NCBI RefSeq assembly: GCF_900110185.1
Contig: NZ_FOCT01000003.1
Coordinates: 124,001 to 188,000 of the forward strand
Length of the DNA: 64,000 nt
Source: Nitrosospira multiformis
Lineage (GTDB): Bacteria; Pseudomonadota; Gammaproteobacteria; Burkholderiales; Nitrosomonadaceae
Reading direction: 5' to 3'
The position numbers and the translations under genes were made by a program. Position 1 is the first letter of the stretch. Each line of letters begins with the position of its first letter. The notes beneath the pieces were generated by a model. That model did not search any database, had not been told where the DNA came from, and worked only from the letters and a program-made list of their open reading frames with translations. Below are positions 52,518 through 60,643 of the stretch, in pieces.

Positions 52518-53915
52518 TTAGTGATTATTGAAGGGATGGTTAGAAAGGGGAATAGTGACAATCACGCAGGTGGCACTGGGCGAGGAAATGATTTCAAATT
52601 TCCCACCCACTGATTCAACACGTTCTTTCATATTGCGTAACCCGGTGCTCTGGCCAGGATTTTTTGAAACAAGGGCAACGTCAAAACCTACACCGTCATC
52701 ACAGATCTCAAGCCTTACAAAGCCTGCCGTACCTTCAAGTTTTACCGAGACATGCTTTGCGGCGGCGTAGGAAACCACGTTGGTTAATGCTTCTTTAGCC
52801 ACCAGGAACAGGACTTGCTCCGCATCACTTGTTAAGCCATGGGTCTCGCCCTGTGCATTAAATTCGATTGCCAGAGCAGGGTGAGTCATGTCAAGGGTGA
52901 GCTTCTTTAGCATTTGAGCCAAACTGAGAGATCCACTAGGTCGAATACCGCGAATGATGTTTGTCAGTTCGAGCAAGCTTTCTTTCAAGAGCACCGAGGC
53001 TGACTGAAAAGTATTTTCTGCAACGGTTGTTTCTTCTGGGGATTTTGGTAACTGGATGAGACCTGTCTGTATTTTGAGTTTGACGGCGACGAGGGAAGGT
53101 TTTACCCCATCATGTAAATCTTTCTCTATCCTCTTCCGCTCTTCATCCCGTGCATTTATCACACGCTGTGCTAGTGCCCTAAGCTCGAGATTCGCCTGGT
53201 GGAGCATGTCATCCAGGGCCGTTCGCTCTCTGATATTGCGCATGAGGCCCAGAAATATGGCAATGGCACTGAACACTGCAATGGCTGCAATCCAGAGCAT
53301 TGTATGGTCAATGTTGCGAGCTACCTTCAACTCGATGGCTGTTAGCGCATCGTCTACATCATCCAGATAAACGCCTGTACCAAGCATCCACCCCCACTTG
53401 GGCAGGTCAATCACATAGGCCCGTTTAGGCTTGGGATCAGAACTTCCAGCCGTGCCCGAATATTTCTGCCAAAAATAGTCCCTATACCCTCCATCGCTAT
53501 TTTGCGAAAGACGGATCAAATCCTTGATAAGCGGTCCAACTATGGGATCGGATCCCATGTTCTTGCCCACCGATTCTGGCATTCGCGGATGCACTACTAG
53601 CATCGTTGATTGAAGGTCATATACAAAGAAATAGCCATCCTTCCCGTATTCGAGCCTCTCCAGGATTGCCTTGGCTTCACGCTTGATTGCTTCGTCTGTT
53701 CTGCCTGAATCATAAAGATGAGCAATCGCGCGCTTGGCAATTGCTACGTAGCTCTTCAGTTCCACATCCTTCGTGGCAAGATATGCTGGCTTAATAATGG
53801 ATTGCTGCTGCTGCGCGAGCGATAGTGCGTGGTGCCGTACTGTGATGGCGATCATCCCAAGCGCTATCGCTAAGGGCAAAACAGCAAACAGCAAAATTTT
53901 CAATCGTAGTTCCAT
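52518..53915 (-). CDS. Cache-domain histidine kinase (HisKA_3 type)
   Basis: 465 residues. Membrane helix (LLFAVLPLAIALGMIAITV), then a periplasmic single-Cache domain about residues 30-200 (YGKDGYFFVYDLQSTMLVVHPRMPESVGKNM, LPKWGWMLGTGVYLDDV), second helix (LWIAAIAVFSAIAIFLGL), dimerisation domain with phospho-accepting His in EERKRIEKDLHDGVKP, and a HATPase with DDGVGFD and GLRNMKERVESVGG. The Cache sensor usually detects small carboxylates or similar ligands. The paired regulator gene is 13 bp downstream. The ligand is not predictable. Confidence 0.92.
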   Translation of the reverse strand: MELRLKILLFAVLPLAIALGMIAITVRHHALSLAQQQQSIIKPAYLATKDVELKSYVAIAKRAIAHLYDSGRTDEAIKREAKAILERLEYGKDGYFFVYDLQSTMLVVHPRMPESVGKNMGSDPIVGPLIKDLIRLSQNSDGGYRDYFWQKYSGTAGSSDPKPKRAYVIDLPKWGWMLGTGVYLDDVDDALTAIELKVARNIDHTMLWIAAIAVFSAIAIFLGLMRNIRERTALDDMLHQANLELRALAQRVINARDEERKRIEKDLHDGVKPSLVAVKLKIQTGLIQLPKSPEETTVAENTFQSASVLLKESLLELTNIIRGIRPSGSLSLAQMLKKLTLDMTHPALAIEFNAQGETHGLTSDAEQVLFLVAKEALTNVVSYAAAKHVSVKLEGTAGFVRLEICDDGVGFDVALVSKNPGQSTGLRNMKERVESVGGKFEIISSPSATCVIVTIPLSNHPFNNH

Positions 53916-54012
53916 CTTTTATCCTGATTGGTCAATTTGTTTTCATGCCCATGATCTTGTTGAGGCGGTTTAACATCGAAAGAAATAGCAGTGTTATTCC
54001 TTCTTCAGTATT

Positions 54013-54058
54013 GTTTCCTGTTGTCCTCTACCTCTGTTTCCTGTTGTCCTCTACCTCT
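54013..54058. repeat. Perfect 23-bp tandem duplication
   Basis: A 23-bp unit beginning GTTTCCTGTTGTCCTC occurs twice head to tail (54013-54035 and 54036-54058) in the gene-free stretch between two kinase genes. 23 is not a multiple of three. Confidence 0.9.
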
Positions 54059-54214
54059 CCCGCATTCGCTCCACCTGACATCAGCTTAATCGCGACTTCG
54101 AGCATTCACATCAACTTTTTGTTGAGTCCCTGCCCATTTTTGCGTCATAGCGATTCATATAATGCCCACCGCTTCTATAGCCAATTCATAGGGAGGCGCG
54201 TTCCAAGACTGGAC

Positions 54215-54555
54215 CGCACTCGGATACCCCCGCGCACGATGAATTTTCCTGAATATCCATCATCCACCTCCCTGGCGCGAATGTGATGATCGGCCCAGGC
54301 CAGTCTCAGTCTGATTTTGCAGGGCCGAATCAAGCATTCGCCGGGTCGTGCCGCTGGCAAGCACAAGACTGTGTAGCTTCCTTACACAGTTTTGTGCAGA
54401 AGCAACATCGGATGCCAGAGATGCTGTAAATGGTAAGGATCAGGGAGAGAGCGGGCTTTATCCAGAGCTAGCTGTGAAGTTGGGTCCGGCGAAGATGCTT
54501 CTCAAAGCCCGAACTAAGCTGGACGATCATCGAGTAACTATTCGCGACCAGTATC
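54215..54555 (-). other. Duplicated intergenic stretch with a remnant of a gene start
   Basis: The minus strand at about 54225-54250 reads MDIQENSS, matching the start MDTQGNSC of the gene at 47123-47869 including its GGAGGTG ribosome site, but the frame runs on into unrelated text. The remaining sequence to the kinase stop aligns with 47880-48170. No intact gene. The 53916-54212 part has no match and nothing I can support. Confidence 0.7.
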
Positions 54556-55911
54556 CTAATTGGGAGATCGCTTGTCCCGCATGAGCAGGAAGCGTTGCAA
54601 AAAGGGCCGGGGAATGGTGGCGGTCACCTTCGTGCTGCCCGGCTTCGAGGTGATGGTCAGCCGTCCGCCTGCTTCTTCTACGCGCGCTTTCATGTTGCGC
54701 AGACCTGCTCCGCGTGAGCGATGGCCAGTCATGCAATTCGGATCGAATCCGATGCCGTTGTCCCATACGGTGAGACGCACAGCGCGCCTGGTCCCTGCAA
54801 GGCGCAGCACGGCCTCGCTGGCGCGCGAATGCCGTTTGACGTTGGACAGGCATTCCTGGGCGAGACGATAGAAGACGAGGTTGGCGTCACCAGGAAGCCT
54901 TTCGACCGGGCCGCGGCTGCGGAGGCGGATTGAGGTCGCGTCATTTTCCATGTCATGCGCAAGCCTCCGCAGCACTGTCGGCAGTCCAAGTTCCTTCAGA
55001 TTCACTGGATGCAGTCCGCGCCCGGTCTCTCGAACCTCGTTCAGGATTTCAGCCAATTCCGTGCTGATCCGCTTGAACGGAGCTTCCGCGAGGGCGAAGT
55101 GAGCGGATGTTCCGAGTAGCCTAATTGCCATTGCTTCGACCTGCAATTTAAGGGAAACCAGCCGCTGGCAGATGCCGTCATGCAGTTCGCGCGACAGCCA
55201 GGCGCGCTCTTCTTCCTGTCCCGCCCGGTGCTCCCTGATATTGAGCATCAGGCCGGAAAAAATGATAGTCGCCATTCCCAGAAAGGCAATGCTCCCGATC
55301 CAGCGCATGGTGTCGCGGTTGTTGTCGGTCACCTGCGTGTCTATCCTCTTCAGCACGTATTCCACATCTTCGAGATAGATGCCGGTGCAGAGAATCCATC
55401 CCCATTTTGGCAACGGTGTAACGTAGGTGAGCTTGAGTGCGGGCTTTCCGGTAGATGGCTTTTCGATGACATATCTGACAAAACCGCCGCCCTCGCGCCC
55501 GCGAGCGATGAGGTGCTGGACATGAGGAAATCCATTCAGGTCGCGATAGTCGAGCCGGTTCGTTCCGACCCGCTCGGGTGTGCGGGGATGCACAAGCAAG
55601 ATTCCCTGCTGATCGTATACAAAAAAATAGCCATCGTCCCCGTAATCCATGCGGGAGAGAATGGCTTTTGCTTCCGCTTTCCCCATCTCGTCCGTGCGGT
55701 CTGAGTCATAAAGAGGAGCAATGGCATGCTGCGCCAGCTTGAGATAGCTCCTGAGTTCGGCTTTCTTGCTGGCGAGATACGCCGGTTCGATGACCTCACG
55801 TTGCTCTTTCGCCAGTTCGACTGACTGGTGATTGACCATGAAGGCGACCGTGCAGAGCACCAGTACAAGCAAGGCGAGGGTCAGCAGGATGATTTTTTTG
55901 CGCAGCTTCAC
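54556..55911 (-). CDS. Cache-domain histidine kinase (HisKA_3 type), second kinase of module
   Basis: 451 residues from GTG 55911, which aligns with the ATG of the paralogous kinase and follows GGCGGAA; an upstream TTG at 55932 is less likely. Architecture: membrane helix (IILLTLALLVLVLCTVAFMV), periplasmic Cache (YGDDGYFFVYDQQGILLVHPRTPERVGTN, LPKWGWILCTGIYLEDV), membrane helix (IGSIAFLGMATIIFSGLML), phospho-accepting His in AWLSRELHDGICQR, and HATPase DNGIGFDPN with GAGLRNMKARVEEAGGRLTI. It lies 96 bp after the shared regulator. Close relative of the kinase at 56645-57988; both probably act on the same regulator, perhaps with different ligands. Confidence 0.93.
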   Translation of the reverse strand: MKLRKKIILLTLALLVLVLCTVAFMVNHQSVELAKEQREVIEPAYLASKKAELRSYLKLAQHAIAPLYDSDRTDEMGKAEAKAILSRMDYGDDGYFFVYDQQGILLVHPRTPERVGTNRLDYRDLNGFPHVQHLIARGREGGGFVRYVIEKPSTGKPALKLTYVTPLPKWGWILCTGIYLEDVEYVLKRIDTQVTDNNRDTMRWIGSIAFLGMATIIFSGLMLNIREHRAGQEEERAWLSRELHDGICQRLVSLKLQVEAMAIRLLGTSAHFALAEAPFKRISTELAEILNEVRETGRGLHPVNLKELGLPTVLRRLAHDMENDATSIRLRSRGPVERLPGDANLVFYRLAQECLSNVKRHSRASEAVLRLAGTRRAVRLTVWDNGIGFDPNCMTGHRSRGAGLRNMKARVEEAGGRLTITSKPGSTKVTATIPRPFLQRFLLMRDKRSPN

Positions 55912-56007
55912 GTCCGTTCCGCCAATAGGCAAAGGATCAGGTCATCGGGAGCAAGGATGAGGAGTGCTGCGGGGATGAAACGTCCAGCCTGTCTTTCATG
56001 GCGAAGC

Positions 56008-56652
56008 TCATTCCATCGGGTACTCCGGACAGCGCTGCCGGTATTCCACGCCAAGGATGACAAGCAAATTAGGATTGCTGGTTTCTACTTCCGGAAGGAT
56101 CGACTTCAGTTTCTGCCAGATATTGTGCCGATGAGTGTTCACCGTGGCATCGACTATCCCCATGTGGGATGCAATCCTCGCAGTATCGTATTCGCGGTGG
56201 CCGGTGAGCCACAATACCCGCTTTTCACTTAGGGTGAGCAGCGCTTCGGGCCAAGCTTTGTCTGGAAAGAACTTTCCCCCCTTCGCAACCTTGTGGATCG
56301 CTTTAAAGATATCCTCCCATTCAGCGTCTTTTATCACGTAACCCTTTGCCCCGGCTGCCATTGCCCTGCGGATGTACGCGTCCTCCTTATGCATTGTGAG
56401 CATGAGTATGGCGAGGTCTGGATAACGGCCCCGAAGCTCGGAGGCCAGTTCAATCCCGTCCGTGTCCGACATGCTGATATCCAGCAGCACGAGGTCGATA
56501 TCCGTTTTCTCCAGATGACGCCACGCCTCCTTTGCGTTGCCGGCTTCCGCCACCACCCTGAAGGAGGGCTGGGTTTCGAGCAGATCTCGTATGCCGTGAC
56601 GGAATGTGGGGTGATCGTCCACGATCAGTATCTTAATGGGGAGGTTAGGCAT
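56008..56652 (-). CDS. NarL/LuxR-family response regulator
   Basis: 214 residues. Receiver PIKILIVDDHPTFRHGIRDLLE, acceptor Asp in DLVLLDISMSDTDG, Lys in GYVIKDAEW. HTH: LSEKRVLWLTGHREYDTARIASHMGIVDATVNTHRHNIWQKLKSI. Its start overlaps the stop of the kinase at 56645-57988 by 8 bp, so the two are translationally coupled, and a second kinase follows. It has a decayed-neighbourhood duplicate at 48236-48916. The HTH is somewhat unusual: GHREYDTARIA replaces the more typical text, so its DNA site may differ from NarL. Confidence 0.93.
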   Translation of the reverse strand: MPNLPIKILIVDDHPTFRHGIRDLLETQPSFRVVAEAGNAKEAWRHLEKTDIDLVLLDISMSDTDGIELASELRGRYPDLAILMLTMHKEDAYIRRAMAAGAKGYVIKDAEWEDIFKAIHKVAKGGKFFPDKAWPEALLTLSEKRVLWLTGHREYDTARIASHMGIVDATVNTHRHNIWQKLKSILPEVETSNPNLLVILGVEYRQRCPEYPME

Positions 56653-57988
56653 GATTTCCAGTTATCAGTCGTTGTAAAAAGGAATGGGGAAGTGTGGCGG
56701 TCACTTTCGTGCTGCCCGGCTTCGAGGTAATGGTCAATCGCCCGCCCGCTTCTTCCACGCGAGCATTCATGCTGCCCAGACCAAGGCCGCGCATCCGGCC
56801 GCATTTCGGGCTGCCGGCATCGAATCCGATACCGTTGTCCCATACGGTGAGCCGCACGGCATGCCTGTTCCCGGCCAGGCACAGCGTCGCCCTGCTGGCT
56901 TGGGAATGCTGCCTGAGGTTCCTCAGGCATTCCTGGGCGAGACGATAGAAGACAAGGCTGGTGCCGTCGGGAAGTCTTTCGACCGACCCGCGGCTGCGGA
57001 AGCGGATGACGATGGTGTCGTTTTCCATGTCATGCACAAGCTGCCGCAGCGCTGCCAACAGTCCAAAGTCCTTCAGGATCATCGGATGCAGCCCCTGGGA
57101 GATTTCCCGCGTCTCCCACAGGACATTCTTCAAATCCTTCTCCAGATTCCGGAACGCGGCTTGCGCCTGCATATAAGGCGCCGGCACACCTGTCAGATGG
57201 ATGAGGCCGGTACTTGCCTGCATCCTGGCAGCCGCGAGCCGCTGGCAGATGCCGTCATGCAACTCCCGCGACAGCCAGGCGCGCTCCTTTTCCTGTGCCT
57301 CGTACCGCCCCCTGATGTTCAGCATCAGGCCGCAGAGGATGATGGCTGTCATGCCCAGCGATGCCGCCAAGCCGATCCACAGCAGGGTGTCGTAGTTGTT
57401 GGCTGCCACCTGTTCGTCCACCTTCGCCAGTACGCCGTGGACATCGTCCAGGTAAATACCCGTGCCCAGCACCCATCCCCAGTTGGGGAGAAGAACGGAA
57501 TAGGTAAGCTTGGTGGCGGGTTTGCCGGTGGAAGGTTTTTCCGTCGCATACTGGACAAATCCCCCGCCCTCGCGCGCCTTTCTGATCAGCATCTCGACGG
57601 TGGGGTACCCATTGATGTCGCGATAATTCCAGCGATTTACTCCGATCAGTTCCGGCTTGCGGGAATGCACCAGAAGTGTCCCATGTAGGTCGTACACGAA
57701 AAAATAACCGTCATTTCCATAATCGAGCCGATGCAGGATGCCTTTTGCTTCCGATAATGCGGCCTCGTCCGTGCGGCCTGATTCATGAAGCGGGGCAATG
57801 GCATGCTGTGCCAGCGTCAGGTAGCTCCTGAGCTCGTCCTGCTTGCTGGCAAGATAAGCCGGTTCGATCACGTCGCGCTGCTCTTTCGCCAGTTCGACTG
57901 ACTGGTGATTGACCATGACGGCAATCGTGCAGAGCACCAGTACAAGCGGCGCCAGGGCGAGCAGGATGAGTTTTCGCCGAAGTTTCAT
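56645..57988 (-). CDS. Cache-domain histidine kinase (HisKA_3 type), first kinase of module
   Basis: 447 residues. Membrane helix (LILLALAPLVLVLCTIAVMV), periplasmic Cache domain about 28-195 (YGNDGYFFVYDLHGTLLVHSRKPELIGVN, LPNWGWVLGTGIYLDDV), second helix (IGLAASLGMTAIILCGLML), phospho-accepting His244 in AWLSRELHDGICQR, and HATPase with TVWDNGIGFDAG and GLGLGSMNARVEEAGG. First gene of the kinase-regulator-kinase operon. A gutted duplicate survives at 48917-49122. Confidence 0.93.
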   Translation of the reverse strand: MKLRRKLILLALAPLVLVLCTIAVMVNHQSVELAKEQRDVIEPAYLASKQDELRSYLTLAQHAIAPLHESGRTDEAALSEAKGILHRLDYGNDGYFFVYDLHGTLLVHSRKPELIGVNRWNYRDINGYPTVEMLIRKAREGGGFVQYATEKPSTGKPATKLTYSVLLPNWGWVLGTGIYLDDVHGVLAKVDEQVAANNYDTLLWIGLAASLGMTAIILCGLMLNIRGRYEAQEKERAWLSRELHDGICQRLAAARMQASTGLIHLTGVPAPYMQAQAAFRNLEKDLKNVLWETREISQGLHPMILKDFGLLAALRQLVHDMENDTIVIRFRSRGSVERLPDGTSLVFYRLAQECLRNLRQHSQASRATLCLAGNRHAVRLTVWDNGIGFDAGSPKCGRMRGLGLGSMNARVEEAGGRLTITSKPGSTKVTATLPHSFLQRLITGNHA

Positions 57989-58205
57989 GGTTCCATTATG
58001 CGGGAGCCCGGCACATGCACATCCATAGCGCTGCGTAGATGGGCTACATACATTTACGTTTTTCCTTATTTTTCGTTATCTGCTTTGCCGGAAAACCAGT
58101 TTCCCTCTCATTGGTGGCCCAGTTGGATGCTCGTCAAGCGAATACGTAATTCTGCGTAGCTGGCTTACGTATTCCTGCGCTTTCCCGGGCATTCGTTCCC
58201 ATGGT
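57989..58205. other. Upstream region of the kinase-regulator-kinase operon
   Basis: No gene seen. It aligns with 49123-49345. The conserved blocks include TACATTTACGTTTTTC and TTTTTCGTTATCTGC. A promoter is likely here, but I cannot place one with confidence. Confidence 0.6.
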
Positions 58206-58269
58206 ACTTTTTGTCGAAACTGACGACCCAAGTCGGATGAGACAACCCTCAATTCTAAAGGAGAACTCT

Positions 58270-58391
58270 ATGGCTCAGCCACAAGAGGGAAGCATCCTCC
58301 GATCTCTATCGAAGAACTGAATCTGGAACTCACTGTTGCGCTCATACAATGTTTGAAAATCTATCAAGAACCGCGTCGATTAAGGAACTGA
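58270..58391 (+). pseudogene. Possible frameshifted small open reading frame
   Basis: A strong ribosome site (AAAGGAGAACTCT) precedes ATG 58270. The frame gives only 16 residues (MAQPQEGSILRSLSKN), but a one-base shift at about 58289 opens HPPISIEELNLELTVALIQCLKIYQ to the stop at 58389-58391. The second frame looks protein-like. It may be a broken small gene or a leader peptide for the regulator that follows. Confidence 0.4.
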
Positions 58392-58462
58392 CAATATCAG
58401 GCAGTTGCCGTGCCGCCCGCAGCGGCGGCGCACTCAACGGTTCAAAAAAGCAAGAGTTGGGA

Positions 58463-59173
58463 ATGGCCGCGGTAAATACATCAGTTGAACGAGGTGGCGC
58501 GTCACTTGCAGGTATTAAAGAACTTCAAAATCTGTCAGTTGCGGAGTTGGAAGCAGTGACTGACTGCTGCCGCACGCACAGATATGCGGCGGGGGAAGCC
58601 ATTATCAGGCATCAGGATGATACAAATAGTATTTTTTTTATTGTGGAAGGCATGGTGCGGGTTACCTATAATTCCTGCAAAGGTCATGAAGTTATTTTGT
58701 GCGACTTATCGAGCGGAGACATATTTGGAGAGCTGGCGGCAATCGACGGCCATACTCGCTCGGCAACTGTGATTGCTAAAAAAGATTCAGTGGTGGCCTC
58801 CCTGCCGACACAATCTTTCCTGGACCTCATTTATTCCAACAAGGAAATATATTTAGCTGTTCTGAAGCGATTGACAAGTCAGGTAAGGCATCTTATAGAC
58901 CGGGTTTATGGCCTTAGCACATTGAAAGTTCCGAACCGTATTCGTGCCGAGCTTCTGCGCCTTGCGAAAACGCATTCAGCAGCACCAAATCGGGGCCTAA
59001 TCTCCCCGGTACCCACTCACGCGGAGATAGCCATCCGTCTCAACACCCATCGGGAGACCGTAACTCGCGAATTGAATGCATTAGCCAGACAAAAGGTGAT
59101 AGCCCGGACAAGACGTGATCTGCACATTCTTGATATGACCCGCCTGGGACAAATGGTAAATGGTAATGATTGA
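58463..59173 (+). CDS. CRP/FNR-family transcriptional regulator
   Basis: 236 residues from ATG 58463 (MAAVNTSVERGGASLAG); the frame is open to 58349, which would overlap the preceding small frame. The N-terminal cyclic-nucleotide-binding-like domain includes YAAGEAIIRHQDDTNSIFFIVEGMVRVTYNS and SSGDIFGELAAIDGHTRSATVIAKKDS. A long helix (LTSQVRHLIDRVYGLSTLKVPNRIRAELLRLA) leads to the HTH PTHAEIAIRLNTHRETVTRELNALARQKVIARTRRDLHI. The typical FNR Cys cluster is absent, so it is not an oxygen sensor of the FNR type. The effector is unknown. It converges with the type I secretion operon. Confidence 0.92.
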   Translation: MAAVNTSVERGGASLAGIKELQNLSVAELEAVTDCCRTHRYAAGEAIIRHQDDTNSIFFIVEGMVRVTYNSCKGHEVILCDLSSGDIFGELAAIDGHTRSATVIAKKDSVVASLPTQSFLDLIYSNKEIYLAVLKRLTSQVRHLIDRVYGLSTLKVPNRIRAELLRLAKTHSAAPNRGLISPVPTHAEIAIRLNTHRETVTRELNALARQKVIARTRRDLHILDMTRLGQMVNGND

Positions 59174-59223
59174 AGCGATATGCGGTTCTTTCCGCTAGAT
59201 CGCCTCCCGCCTTCCACCTTCCT

Positions 59224-60642
59224 TTACCTGGAAGTGTATGTAATCGAGCTATTAGCCGTTTCCATTTTGTTTCCCGTGGTTAACGCCACATCTATTGATA
59301 CCGGGGAGGTATCGCTGGAGGTGAAATAGGTCGCGATATCATGCAAATCGCCGATCCCGACTATTCCTGCCGCCTTCCGTAACCGAAGATAGGCAAGTAG
59401 ATAGCCATAACGCGCCTCAGCGAGATCCCGCTTTGCTTCAAATAACCGCTGTTGGGCATTAAGGAAATCGAGATTTGTTCGTACCCCGCCCTTGATGCTT
59501 TTCATAGTGGCTTCCATCAGAAAGCTTGCTGAATTGACAGATTTTACTAGAGCGGCAATACGAGAAGTGCTTGTCAAAGCAAGATTGAACTGTTTACGCA
59601 ATTCCACGGTTATTTGATTCGTTTTCGTCTCCAGATCAGCTTTCGCTTTTTCGTAGTTGGATTTTGCCTGGCTCGTCATGGCGCTTACATTGCCGCCGGA
59701 ATACAAAGGCAAGCTTACTTGCACGCCTATGCTTTGTGTAAGCGCATCGATGCCAACCAGGATCGGGTTATCGGATTTGTTGCGCGCGATCGCTGCGACA
59801 GCTTCCACCCGCGGGAAGTGGCCCGCCTGCTGCTTGTTAATCTCCTCCCGCGCCACGTCTACCGCGTGACGCCGAGTGGCAATCTCGGGATTATTTTCCA
59901 GGGCAATTTCCTTCCAGTCGTCAAATCGTCCTGGTTGCAGGGGTTTGACCCGAAAATCATCCGATAATGGATCAAGTTCCGTGACTTCCTCGCCCATGAT
60001 GGAAGCCAGCACATCCCGTGCGTTCGCGAGACTGTCCTGTGCTTCGAGTACCTGGGCTTCCGCGAGATCATGTCTTGCCTGTGTTTCCAGGGCATCAGTT
60101 TTTGTACCCTCACCTTTTTCCAGCATGCGTTCGTTTGCCCGGCGCTGCTCCTCCAATGCTGTCCGTTGTGCAGTCATTAGCGCCAACTGATCTTCGGCGT
60201 ACTTCACATTAATATAGGCGCCTACAAGACGCAGGATAAGCTCTTGACCCTGGTTGGAGAATTCGGCGTTGCTCTGGTTCGTTTTTGAAACCCCTTGTTT
60301 ATAGCCTGCGAACGCTCCCAGGTTGATAAGAGGCTGTCTTAGCTGAATCGTAGCCGTTTGACTTTCATAGCTTCGTTGGAGGCTGATGGCTTGACGGGTA
60401 AAATCCTGTTGGTTCTGGTTTATCGCAAAACTTGCGGAGAGGGAGGGGAGCAAGGCGGATCGTCCAATCGCCGCAAATTCCTGGCCCGCCCTGTTTTCGT
60501 GAATCGCCGCTTGGTAAGCGGAGTCGTTCGCCAAAGCTGTTTCGTAGACCTGAACCAATCCTACTGCCAATGCCTGCTTTGGTGGAAACAGCGCTAGCAG
60601 GCCCAGGGCTGGAATAATCAGACGGTGCGCGCGAATAGGCAT
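59224..60642 (-). CDS. TolC-family outer-membrane efflux protein of a type I secretion system
   Basis: 472 residues with signal peptide (HRLIIPALGLLALFPPKQALAV). TolC hallmarks: LVQVYETALANDSAYQAAIHENRAGQEFAAIGRSALLPSLSASFAINQN, RQPLINLGAFAGYKQG, and the repeated C-terminal half VSLPLYSGGNVSAMTSQAKSNYEKAKADLE and GVRTNLDFLNAQQRLFEAKRDLAEARYGYLLAYLRLRKAAG. It forms the outer-membrane channel-tunnel. It starts 1 bp after the HlyD stop, so it is the last gene of the operon. Confidence 0.94.
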   Translation of the reverse strand: MPIRAHRLIIPALGLLALFPPKQALAVGLVQVYETALANDSAYQAAIHENRAGQEFAAIGRSALLPSLSASFAINQNQQDFTRQAISLQRSYESQTATIQLRQPLINLGAFAGYKQGVSKTNQSNAEFSNQGQELILRLVGAYINVKYAEDQLALMTAQRTALEEQRRANERMLEKGEGTKTDALETQARHDLAEAQVLEAQDSLANARDVLASIMGEEVTELDPLSDDFRVKPLQPGRFDDWKEIALENNPEIATRRHAVDVAREEINKQQAGHFPRVEAVAAIARNKSDNPILVGIDALTQSIGVQVSLPLYSGGNVSAMTSQAKSNYEKAKADLETKTNQITVELRKQFNLALTSTSRIAALVKSVNSASFLMEATMKSIKGGVRTNLDFLNAQQRLFEAKRDLAEARYGYLLAYLRLRKAAGIVGIGDLHDIATYFTSSDTSPVSIDVALTTGNKMETANSSITYTSR

Positions 60643-60643
60643 C

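Noticed and set aside
53945-54286. 113-residue plus-strand frame with a signal-like start
   Set aside because: It crosses a 23-bp tandem duplication and a duplicated antisense gene remnant, with no ribosome site; probably chance.
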